DNA from: an uncultured Collinsella sp.
Lineage (GTDB): Bacteria; Actinomycetota; Coriobacteriia; Coriobacteriales; Coriobacteriaceae
Length of the DNA stretch: 15,348 bases
Direction of reading: 5' to 3'
Assembly: GCA_900542275.1 (NCBI GenBank)
Contig: UQMW01000050.1
Location: 1-15,348, forward strand
Below, one piece after another: positions 6,629 to 14,700 of this stretch. Both the position numbers and the translations under genes were made by a program. Within the stretch, counting starts at the first letter, position 1. Each line of letters begins with the position of its first letter. The notes under the pieces were generated by a model. It saw only the letters and a list, made by a program, of their open reading frames with translations. It searched no databases and was not told the origin of the DNA.

Positions 6629-7777
6629 ATGAGTAAGAAAGAATGCATCGCGATGCTCCTCGCAGGAGGACAGGGCAGCCGATTGGGGGCACTCACCCAA
6701 AAGATCGCCAAGCCGGCGGTTAGCTTTGGTGGTAAGTTCCGCATTATCGACTTTTCGCTGTCCAACTGCTCCAACTCGGGCATCGACACGGTGGGCGTTC
6801 TGACGCAGTACCGTCCCTACCTGCTGCATGCCTACGTGGGCTCCGGCGAGGCGTGGGATCTGGACAGCCGCGACGGCGGCGTGTCGATCCTGCCGCCGTA
6901 CGAGACGCAGACCGGCGGCGCCTGGTATGCGGGCACGGCCGACGCCATTACGCAGAACCTCGACTACATCAAGGCCAACGACCCCAAATACGTCCTGATT
7001 CTTTCGGGCGATCACCTGTATCGCATGGACTACCGCAAGATGCTCAAGACGCACATTGAGAACAACGCCGACCTCACGGTGAGCGTTATGCCCGTGCCGT
7101 GGGAGGAGGCCAGCCGCTTTGGCATCCTGACCACCGACCCCGAGGACGGCCGCATCACCAAGTTCACCGAGAAGCCCGAGAAGCCCGATTCGAACCTCGC
7201 ATCCATGGGCATCTACATCTTCTCGGCCGATGTGCTGATCGAGGCGCTCGAGGAGGACGCTCTGGACCAGCGCTCGAGCCACGACTTTGGCAAGGACATC
7301 ATCCCCAAGCTGCTCGGCGAGAATAAGCGCCTGTACAGCTACGAGTTCCACGGCTTTTGGAAGGATGTTGGCACCATCGCCAGCTTCCACGAGACCTCGA
7401 TGGACCTGCTGGGCAACAACCCCGAGTTCGATCTGTTTGACAAGAACTTCCCCATCATGTCCAACATCACCACGCGTCCGCCGCACTACATTGGCCCGGA
7501 CGGCCGCCTGGACGACTGCTTGGTCTCCAACGGCTGCAAGATCTACGGCACCGCTCGCCACTCGATCCTTTCGACCGATGTCATCATCGAGGAGCGCGCC
7601 GTGGTCGAGGACTCCGTGCTGCTGCCGGGTGCGCACGTTAAGAGCGGCGCGCACATCTGCCGCGCTATTTTGGGCGAGAACTCCACGGTCGAAGAGGGCG
7701 TGAAGCTCGGCTCTGTCGATACCACCAAGGATACGGCCGTCGTTGGAAATGACGTCGTTATCGGGAAGGGGGAATGA
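6629..7777 (+). CDS. glgC: Glucose-1-phosphate adenylyltransferase (ADP-glucose pyrophosphorylase), catalytic subunit
   Basis: GlgC makes ADP-glucose and pyrophosphate from glucose-1-phosphate and ATP, the committed step of bacterial glycogen synthesis. The 382-residue protein opens with the nucleotide-binding signature LLAGGQGSRLG (GGQGSRL at 13-19) and Lys28-Pro29. It then shows the YAGTADAI region, the catalytic SGDHLYRMDY with Asp128, and an EKP motif. A C-terminal left-handed beta-helix is suggested by hexapeptide-like repeats from about residue 285. The ATG at 6629 has AAGGAG at 6617-6622. The stop is 4 bp before glgD, the tightest junction in the operon, which fits a GlgC-GlgD hetero-oligomer made in equal amounts. 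The allosteric behaviour cannot be read directly. Confidence 0.96.
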   Translation: MSKKECIAMLLAGGQGSRLGALTQKIAKPAVSFGGKFRIIDFSLSNCSNSGIDTVGVLTQYRPYLLHAYVGSGEAWDLDSRDGGVSILPPYETQTGGAWYAGTADAITQNLDYIKANDPKYVLILSGDHLYRMDYRKMLKTHIENNADLTVSVMPVPWEEASRFGILTTDPEDGRITKFTEKPEKPDSNLASMGIYIFSADVLIEALEEDALDQRSSHDFGKDIIPKLLGENKRLYSYEFHGFWKDVGTIASFHETSMDLLGNNPEFDLFDKNFPIMSNITTRPPHYIGPDGRLDDCLVSNGCKIYGTARHSILSTDVIIEERAVVEDSVLLPGAHVKSGAHICRAILGENSTVEEGVKLGSVDTTKDTAVVGNDVVIGKGE

Positions 7778-7781
7778 TCCG

Positions 7782-8909
7782 ATGATCAATCGCAAGGCCA
7801 TCGGTTATATCACCGCTAACTACTCTTCGACCTACGGCAGCGTGCTGCTCAAGGACCGCCCCATCGCATCCGTTCCGTTTTTGGGCCGCTACCGCCTGAT
7901 CGACTTTCCGCTGTCCAACATGATGAACGCCGGCATCAAGACCGTCGGCGTCGTCATGCCGGGCAACTACCGCTCGCTGATCGACCACGTGGGCTCGGGC
8001 AAGGACTGGGGCCTGGACCGCAAGAAAGGCGGCCTGTTCATGGTGCCCGGCAACGCGTATGGCACCACCAAGGGCGGCATGCGCTTCCTGCTGCGCGACA
8101 TCATCTCCAACAAGACGCTGTTCCAGCGCTCGGAGAAGCCCTATGTTGTGATGATGGGCACCAACATCATCTTTAACATGGACCTCAACACCATCATCGA
8201 GGCGCACGAGAACTCCGGTGCCCAGATGACCGTGGTGTACTGCAAGGCCACGCGCAACGTCGATGACGAGACCAAGCTCGAGATTAACGAGAACGGCCGC
8301 CTGACGGGCGTGAACGCCGGCGTCGTGTACGGCGACAACGCCTCTATGGACTGCTGCATCGTCAACCGCGATACGCTGCTCGAGATTATCGACCACTACC
8401 AGGCCGCCGACTATCTGGACCTGCTCGAGGCACTCCAGGGCGACTTTGGCAACATCGACGTGTGCAGCTACGAGTACAAGGGCGAGGTCGTGGGCGTGTT
8501 TAGCGAGAAGTCGCTGTATCGCCGCAGCATGGACCTGCTCGACCAGACCGTGGCCGACCAGCTCTTTGACCCCGAGCGCCCGATCCTGACCAAGGCTCAC
8601 GACGTGCCGCCTTCGCGCTATGCGACCGGCAGCCACGCCTGCAACTCGATCATCTCGGCCGGCTGCATCATCAAGGGCACCGTGCGCAACTCGATCCTGT
8701 CGCGCGGCGTCGTGGTCGAGGAAGGCGCTTCGGTGACCAACTCGATCATCAACCAGAGCTGCATCATCAAGAGCGGCGCCCGCGTTGAGAACGCCATTCT
8801 GGACAAAAACAACGTGGTTCCCACCAACACCGAGCTTCGCGGCACGCCCGAGAACATCCTGGTGCTGGGCAAGGCTCCGTTAACTTCCGACACCACCATC
8901 GTACGTTAA
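7782..8909 (+). CDS. glgD: Glucose-1-phosphate adenylyltransferase, regulatory/partner subunit
   Basis: GlgD is a GlgC paralogue that in Gram-positive bacteria joins GlgC and raises its activity. The 375-residue protein has the same fold pattern: nucleotidyltransferase domain with FLGRYRLIDFPLSN, then a beta-helix domain with repeated hexapeptides (GCIIKG, SRGVVVEEGA, QSCIIKSGA). It lacks the GGxGxRL signature, having ITANYSSTYGS there. The catalytic Asp is Asn128 in MGTNIIFNMD, against Asp128 of GlgC. It is therefore predicted to be catalytically weak or silent, in line with known GlgD proteins. The ATG at 7782 is chosen over the in-frame ATG at 7749 inside glgC because AAGGGGGA (7766-7773) is well placed. 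Confidence 0.94.
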   Translation: MINRKAIGYITANYSSTYGSVLLKDRPIASVPFLGRYRLIDFPLSNMMNAGIKTVGVVMPGNYRSLIDHVGSGKDWGLDRKKGGLFMVPGNAYGTTKGGMRFLLRDIISNKTLFQRSEKPYVVMMGTNIIFNMDLNTIIEAHENSGAQMTVVYCKATRNVDDETKLEINENGRLTGVNAGVVYGDNASMDCCIVNRDTLLEIIDHYQAADYLDLLEALQGDFGNIDVCSYEYKGEVVGVFSEKSLYRRSMDLLDQTVADQLFDPERPILTKAHDVPPSRYATGSHACNSIISAGCIIKGTVRNSILSRGVVVEEGASVTNSIINQSCIIKSGARVENAILDKNNVVPTNTELRGTPENILVLGKAPLTSDTTIVR

Positions 8910-8940
8910 CGTTGGCACCGCAACATCGCTCGTAACAAGT

Positions 8941-8976
8941 AGAATAGCCGCCCGGTTAGCGCCAGGCGGCTATTCT
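8941..8976 (+). promoter_or_regulatory. Perfect 12-bp hairpin between glgD and glgA
   Basis: AGAATAGCCGCC (8941-8952) pairs exactly with GGCGGCTATTCT (8965-8976) around a 12-nt loop. It is not followed by a U-run on either strand. It sits 31 bp after the glgD stop and 23 bp before the glgA start. Partial termination or message processing that sets glgA level apart from glgCD is possible. Confidence 0.55.
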
Positions 8977-8999
8977 CGAATTGCAACATGGGAGACAAT

Positions 9000-11348
9000 A
9001 TGGCAGATTCCAGCAAAAAGATGCAGATCGTGTTTGCCTCGGCCGAGTGCGCACCGTTTGTAAAGACCGGTGGCCTGGGCGACGTGGCAGGCTCGCTGCC
9101 TGCGGCGCTTGTGCGCGCCGGCGCCGAAGTTATCGTGATGGTGCCCAAGTACGCCACCATAAAGGACGAGTACAAGGCGCAGATGAAGCACTTCTCCGAC
9201 TTTTACGTGAGTCTGGGCTGGCGCAACGAGTACTGCGGACTCGAGAAGCTCGAGCACGACGGCGTCACCTATATGTTCATCGACAACGAGCGCTACTTTG
9301 CGCGCGACTATCCGTACGGCTTCTTTGACGACGGCGAGCGCTTTGCGTTCTTCTCCAAGGCCATCACCGAGAGCCTGCAGCACCTGCCAGCCGGCTTTGA
9401 GTGCGACATCCTACACTGCAACGACTGGCAGACGGCACTTGCGCCCGTGTTTTTGCGCGAGTTTTACCAGGGCCTGCCGCTGTATGACCGCGTCAAGACC
9501 GTGTTCTCGATCCACAACGTGGCGTTCCAGGGCCAGTTTAGCGACACCGTGATGGAGGACATCCTGGGCGTGGCGCACATTCCGGCGGCCGCCTCGCAGC
9601 TGCGTTGCGACGCCTGCAGCATCAACTACATGCTGGGCGCGCTGCGCTATGCCGATGCCATCACCACGGTGAGCCCCACCTATGCCAGCGAGATCCAGAC
9701 GCCCGAGTTTGGCGAGGGCCTGGACGGCGTGCTGCGCGAGCGCTCGTATGCGCTGCAGGGCATTTTGAATGGCATCGACGTGGCAGGCTTTGACCCGGCG
9801 ACCGACAAGCGCATTGCCGCCAACTACACCGTCGAGGACCGTTCCGGCAAGGCCGTGTGCAAGGCCAAGCTGCAGGAAGAGCTGGGGCTCGAGGTTCGCG
9901 ACGACCGTCCGCTCATGGTGATGGTCACGCGCTTGACGCGCCAGAAGGGCATGGACCTGGTTATGTACGCGCTCGACCGAATTTTGGCCGGCGGCGTTCA
10001 GGTGGCCGTGCTGGGCACCGGCGACCGCGACTACGAGGACGGCCTGCGCTACTTCCAGGACAAGTACCCCGGCACCATGGCCGCGCGCATCGAGTTTGAT
10101 CCGGCGCTGTCGCAGCGCATGTATGCCGCCGCCGATATGTTCCTGATGCCTTCGAAGTTTGAGCCCTGCGGCCTGTCGCAGATCATCGCCATGCGCTACG
10201 GCACCCTGCCGATTGTTCGCGAGACCGGCGGTCTGAAGGACACGGTGATCCCGTATAACGAGTTTACCGGCGAGGGCACGGGCTTCTCGTTTAGTAACTT
10301 TAACGGCGACGAGATGGGCGACGCCGTGTTCCGCGCGGCGCGCCTGTTCTGGGACAACCGCGATGCCTGGAACCAGCTGGTCACGCAGGCCATGAGCCAG
10401 GACTTTAGCTGGACGCGCTCGGCCGACAAGTATCTGGACCTGTACTTCTTTATGCACCCAGAGATTGAGAGGCCGGCGGCGCCGGTTGAGGCGGCGGTGG
10501 CTGACGAGGAGCCCGCGCCTGTCGAGGAGCCTGTCGTAGCTGAGGCTGCCGCACCTGTTGAGGAGCCTAAGGTCGAGGAGCCTGTCGCTGCTGAGGAGAC
10601 CAAGGCCGAGGCGAAGCCCGCTGCTGATGCCGAGGTTAAGCCCGCTGCGAAGCCTGCCGCTAAGAAGACGACGGCCCGCAAGACGACGGCTAAGAAGACC
10701 ACGGCGAGCAAGTCTACAACTGCGAGCAAGACCTCTGCAGCCAAGACCACTGCCACTAAGGCCACCGCCGCAAAGACGGCTACAGCCAAGGCAACGACCA
10801 CGCGCAAGCGCACCACCGCAGCTGTCAAGAAGGCCACCGAGGCCGAGGTCGTTCCCGAGGTAAAGGCCGAGACCGCTGCAGCCGAGGTTAAGCCCGCGGC
10901 AAAAGCTCCGGCCAAGGCCGCTGCCAAGAAGACGACCGCCAAGAAGACCACGGCTACGAAGTCGACGACCAAGAAGGCCGCCACGACCAAGGCAGCCGCT
11001 AAGCCGGCCGCCAAAGTCGAGGAGACGCCCGCTGCGCCTAAGGCTGAGGAAGCTGTCGAGGCTAAGCCGGCCGCCAAGACCACCACGCGCAAGCGAGCTA
11101 CGACGACGGTCAAAAAGGCCACGGCCAAGACCGCTGCTCCCAAGGCAGAGGCTAAGGTCGAGGAAAAGCCCGCAATAAAGGCCGAGCCGGAACCGAAGGC
11201 CGCCGAGGTCAAGACCGCTCCGAAGGCTACGGCAAAGACTGAGCCCGCCAAGGAGGCCTCGGTCTCCCCCGCCGCTCCCACTGAGGAAAAGGCTCCTACC
11301 AAGAAGACCTCCGTCCGCAAGGCAACGGCCGCCCGCAAGCGCCGGTAA
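9000..11348 (+). CDS. glgA: Glycogen synthase (ADP-glucose, GT5) with long lysine-rich C-terminal tail
   Basis: GlgA adds glucose from ADP-glucose to the growing alpha-1,4 chain. The protein has 782 residues, about 300 more than usual bacterial GlgA. The catalytic core spans about 8-490: the KTGGLGDV loop at 22-29, HCNDWQTA, IHNVAFQG, and the C-terminal Rossmann part with TRLTRQKG and FEPCGLSQ (Glu388), then ETGGLKDTV. From residue 491 the sequence becomes low complexity: an acidic Pro/Glu/Ala/Val stretch to about 548, then Lys/Ala/Thr blocks mixed with acidic patches up to the ARKRR end. No frameshift or extra domain is seen. The ATG at 9000 is preferred to the one at 8988, because GGGAG at 8990-8994 is then the ribosome site. 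It is the last gene of the operon before a terminator. Confidence 0.95.
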   Translation: MADSSKKMQIVFASAECAPFVKTGGLGDVAGSLPAALVRAGAEVIVMVPKYATIKDEYKAQMKHFSDFYVSLGWRNEYCGLEKLEHDGVTYMFIDNERYFARDYPYGFFDDGERFAFFSKAITESLQHLPAGFECDILHCNDWQTALAPVFLREFYQGLPLYDRVKTVFSIHNVAFQGQFSDTVMEDILGVAHIPAAASQLRCDACSINYMLGALRYADAITTVSPTYASEIQTPEFGEGLDGVLRERSYALQGILNGIDVAGFDPATDKRIAANYTVEDRSGKAVCKAKLQEELGLEVRDDRPLMVMVTRLTRQKGMDLVMYALDRILAGGVQVAVLGTGDRDYEDGLRYFQDKYPGTMAARIEFDPALSQRMYAAADMFLMPSKFEPCGLSQIIAMRYGTLPIVRETGGLKDTVIPYNEFTGEGTGFSFSNFNGDEMGDAVFRAARLFWDNRDAWNQLVTQAMSQDFSWTRSADKYLDLYFFMHPEIERPAAPVEAAVADEEPAPVEEPVVAEAAAPVEEPKVEEPVAAEETKAEAKPAADAEVKPAAKPAAKKTTARKTTAKKTTASKSTTASKTSAAKTTATKATAAKTATAKATTTRKRTTAAVKKATEAEVVPEVKAETAAAEVKPAAKAPAKAAAKKTTAKKTTATKSTTKKAATTKAAAKPAAKVEETPAAPKAEEAVEAKPAAKTTTRKRATTTVKKATAKTAAPKAEAKVEEKPAIKAEPEPKAAEVKTAPKATAKTEPAKEASVSPAAPTEEKAPTKKTSVRKATAARKRR
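10470..11345 (+). repeat. Low-complexity repeat region encoding GlgA tail
   Basis: This in-frame segment encodes residues 491-782. Residues 556-601 read as near-pentads with lysine first (KTTAR, KTTAK, KTTAS, KTSAA, KTTAT, KATAA). A larger unit is present twice: TTTRKRTTAAVKKAT (599-613) and TTTRKRATTTVKKAT (694-708), each preceded by KPAAK...KKTTA blocks, with a 95-residue offset. The DNA word ACCACGCGCAAGCG is exact at 10797-10810 and 11082-11095. Such DNA could recombine or slip, so length may vary between strains. Confidence 0.85.
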
Positions 11349-11380
11349 TCCGGACGATTAAAACTTAATCCTCGACGCAA

Positions 11381-11416
11381 AAGAGGGCGCCCCAACCAGG
11401 CGCCCTCTTCTTTGTT
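11381..11416 (+). terminator. Intrinsic terminator of the glg operon
   Basis: AAGAGGGCGCC (11381-11391) pairs perfectly with GGCGCCCTCTT (11399-11409) over a 7-nt loop. The T-rich run CTTCTTTGTT follows. It is 32 bp after the glgA stop. Confidence 0.9.
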
Positions 11417-11438
11417 GAACTTCGTATTAAAAAGAGGG

Positions 11439-11572
11439 CCGGTTTACTACGACAAAATGGCTCCGGCCGATCACAACGAGCAATCTACGAAATTGCCAAT
11501 GCTTTTACCTGCGGTTTTAATATCACCAAATTGACTGTGGTTGAGATCATTCAATTTATCGTAGTAAACCGG
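11439..11572. repeat. 134-bp segment bounded by 14-bp perfect inverted repeats
   Basis: CCGGTTTACTACGA (11439-11452) is the exact reverse complement of 11559-11572. The match extends inward with mismatches (CAAAATG against TAAATTG), and further in GATCACAAC (11469-11477) faces GTTGAGATC (11540-11548). No target-site duplication is evident. It may be a small non-autonomous mobile element, a genome-specific intergenic repeat or a structured RNA. On the minus strand it runs into CTCTTTTTAAT. GGCCGG (11437-11442) can also pair with CCGGCC (11463-11468), giving an alternative fold. Confidence 0.6.
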
Positions 11573-11636
11573 GGTACTTTTGGTTGGCTACAAATAGTAT
11601 CGGTATGTGCGTTTTCGAATGCCGCGATAATTTGGA

Positions 11637-11644
11637 TGGTAAAA
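11637..11644. promoter_or_regulatory. TGGTAAAA half-site upstream of GH13-GH77 gene
   Basis: TGGTAAAA, followed by CGATTTTCTA, matches the half-sites of the palindrome before glgB. It lies 43 bp upstream of the candidate -35 at 11688. It may bind the same regulator. A single half-site is weak evidence. Confidence 0.3.
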
Positions 11645-11687
11645 CGATTTTCTAGGACAACCGTTCGCCGATAATGAGCGGCTGTAG

Positions 11688-11716
11688 TTTATACAACTAA
11701 AGTGCAACGATATACT
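11688..11716 (+). promoter_or_regulatory. Candidate promoter of GH13-GH77 gene
   Basis: TTTATA (11688-11693) and TATACT (11711-11716) are separated by exactly 17 bp. Four of six and five of six bases match the sigma70 consensus. The predicted leader is about 55 nt. A TATAGA at 11759-11764 is an alternative -10 but lacks a -35. Confidence 0.45.
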
Positions 11717-11736
11717 TAAGTACCGTGCGTTAAGCC

Positions 11737-11754
11737 CATGGCCCGTTGGCCATG
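11737..11754 (+). promoter_or_regulatory. Leader hairpin before GH13-GH77 gene
   Basis: CATGGCC (11737-11743) and GGCCATG (11748-11754) form a perfect 7-bp stem with a CGTT loop, 23 bp before the start codon. It has no U-tract. A role in translation or message stability is possible. Confidence 0.35.
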
Positions 11755-11777
11755 ACTGTATAGAACTGGACCGTACT

Positions 11778-14700
11778 ATGAGATTGATTCACAACAGCCG
11801 CCTGCCGCAGTTTCGCACTCCGTTTGGCGCTGTGACCACTGGAACTTCCGTTGCACTCTCGGTGATTTTGGAGGATGCCGATCCCAACCAGGCAACGCTT
11901 ACGCTGCGCACCTGGGTCGATGAGATCGGTGAGTCTCGGTATCCCATGACGCACGAGGGCGACGGCATATTTACCGTAGAGTTTGAGTGCACCGAGCCCT
12001 GTCTTATCTGGTACAGCTTTATCTGCAATATCGAGGGCCAACCCGAGGTTCGCTTGGGCGCGCCGCAAGGCCGCACCGGCGGCGAGAGCGTAACCTACGA
12101 CTACGCCGAGGTCCCGTCCTTCCAGATTACCGTCTACAAGCACCGCGAAATTCGTCCCGAGTGGTACGAGCGTGGCATGGTTTACCAGATCTTCCCCGAC
12201 CGCTATGCACGCGACGAAAACTGGCGCGAGCGCACGCTGACCGAAGTCGAAAAGCCTCGCAACGGAATCCAGCGCCGCATGGTCGAGGACTGGAATGAAC
12301 CGCCCGAGTACGAGCGTGCCGAAGACGGCTCCATCAGGACCTGGGATTTTTACGGCGGCTCGCTCAAGGGTATCCAAAATGACCTGCCCCGCATTGCCGA
12401 GCTGGGCTTTACAGCCATCTACCTCAACCCCATCTTTGAGGCCGCGAGCAACCACCGCTACGACACGGCCGATTACACTAAGATCGACCCGATCCTGGGC
12501 ACCGAGCAGGACTTTACGGAGCTGTGCGAGGCAGCCGAGAAGCTCGGCATTTCCATTATTCTGGACGGCGTCTTCAACCACACGGGCGACGACTCTATCT
12601 ATTTCAACCGCTACGGCAACTACCCCGGCGTGGGCGCGTGGCAGAGCGAGGATTCGCCGTGGCGCGATGCGTTTTATTTCCACGAGGACGGCTCGTACGA
12701 CTGCTGGTGGGGCGTGGGCAACATGCCCGCCATCAATGAGAGCTCCGAGCTGGTACGCGAGCGGCTCCTGGGCAAGGACGGCGTGATCCGCAAATGGCTG
12801 CGCGCCGGTGCCCATGGTTGGCGCCTGGACGTCGCTGACGAGCTTTCCGACGACTTCCTGGCCGAGATTAAGAAGGCCGTACTTGCCGAAAAGCCTGACG
12901 CGTTGTTGCTCGGCGAAGTCTGGGAAGACGCCTCCAACAAGATTAGCTATGGCCATCTGCGTCGTTACCTGCAGGGCTCCGAGCTGGACTCTGCTATGGA
13001 TTACCCTTTCCGCGACATGGTCATCGGCTTTTTGATGGGCTACAAGAACGCCTACCAAGCAGCCGAGGATATCGAAACCCTGCGCGAGAACTACCCGAGC
13101 GAGGCATTGTCCTGCGCGCTCAATCTGCTTTCGAGCCACGACCGCCCGCGTATCATCTCGGTGCTCGGCGGCGGCCCCGACGAGTCGCAGCTGCCCGAGC
13201 GCGAGCGCAGCAAGTGGCGACTGGACGAGAGCTCGATGGGCCTGGCCAAGAGCCGTTTTTGGCTTGCAACGCTCATGCAGATGACCTTCCCCGGCGTGCC
13301 TTCGATCTACTACGGCGACGAATACGGCCTGGAGGGCCTTACCGATCCGGGCAACCGCCGCACTCTGCCGACCAAGGACCAACTGCACGACTTCGACACG
13401 CTGGCTATTGTCAAGAACGCCTCCGCCGTACGCCGCGCACTGCCGTTTATGATCGACGGCGAGATTAAGGCCTTCGCGCTCAACGATGAGGTGCTGGCCT
13501 ACAACCGCACGGGCAAGGATGGCGAGTCCGCGACGGTTATCATCAACCGCAGTCTGCGCAATTCGCACCGCGTGACGATTCCGGCGCTCGGCGAATGCGC
13601 GAGTGACGTCATTAGCGGTCACGAGTGCGAGATTCACAATGGCACCGTCACGCTCGACCTGTATCCGCTGGGATCGTCGATCATCTATCACCACGCCGAG
13701 CAGCGTCTGCAGGAGCCGCTCGATTACGGTGCGGGCGTTGTGTGCCATATCACATCGGTGCCGACCGACGACGGTAAGCCCGGCACGATCGGCGCGCCCA
13801 CGCGTCGTTTTATCGACCATATGGCCGCTATGGGCATGCGCTACTGGCAGGTCCTGCCTGTCAACCCGACGGACTTCTTCCGCTCCCCTTACGCCGGTCC
13901 TTCGGCCTTTGCAGGCAATATCGACCTGCTGCCCGAAAGCCACAAGGAGCTAGCCGCCGACTTTGAGACCTGGAAGGCCCACGGCGGCGAGGATGCCGAT
14001 CCGCTGTACACCGCGTTTAAACATCGCAATGCCGATTGGCTCGAGAAGTACTGCGTCTATATGGCCGTCAAAAAGTACTTTGAGGGCGAATCGCGCCACG
14101 ATTGGCCGGCAGATGTTGCGCGCTACAACGAGCACTTGATTGACGACAAGCGTTTCCACGACGAGGCCGAGCTTCAGGCGTACATGCAGTACCGCTTTGA
14201 CCTGGCTTGGTGCGAGCTTATGAACTATGCGCACAAGAAGGGCATCGAGGTCATCGGCGATATTCCTATGTACGTGTCCGACGATTCGGCGGATGCGTGG
14301 AGCGAACCCGAGAACTTCTGGCTGTCCGATACCGGTAAGGCAATCGAGATCTCCGGTGCGCCGCCCGACAACTTTGCGCCCGAGGGCCAGGTGTGGGGCA
14401 ACCCGACGTTCCGCTGGGACCACATGAAGCAGAACGGCTATAGCTGGTGGATGGATCGCCTACGTCGTGCGTTTTCGCTCTACGACCGCGTGCGCTTGGA
14501 TCACTTCCTGGGCTTCCACAGCTACTTTAGCATTCCCACGGGTAAGGCCTGCGCCGACGGGCGTTGGCTGGCAGGCCCGGGCAAGGACCTGTTCCAGACC
14601 GCCTATGACGAGCTGGGGCCGCTCAACTTTATCGCCGAGGACCTGGGCTACCTGACGCCCGGCGTTCGCGCCATGGCCTCGACCTGCGGCTTCCCCGGCA

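Larger units (their letters stand above)
11417..11687. other. Non-coding spacer between glg operon and GH13-GH77 gene
   Basis: No gene is supported here. The stretch is AT-richer than its surroundings. It holds the 134-bp inverted-repeat segment (11439-11572) and a TGGTAAAA half-site (11637-11644). The remainder shows nothing I can assign. Confidence 0.6.

Noticed and set aside
10662..11100. Repeats in the glgA tail as a CRISPR array or non-coding satellite
   Set aside because: The repeats are in frame, degenerate at third positions and encode a regular amino-acid pattern without spacers.
10441..11348. GlgA tail as a frameshift artefact
   Set aside because: The frame stays open to a normal stop followed by a terminator. 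The GlgB tail in the same window has the same composition, and the TRKR motif repeats in frame.
11439..11572. Insertion sequence with transposase
   Set aside because: The segment is too short for a transposase and holds no open frame of note, so at most it is non-autonomous.
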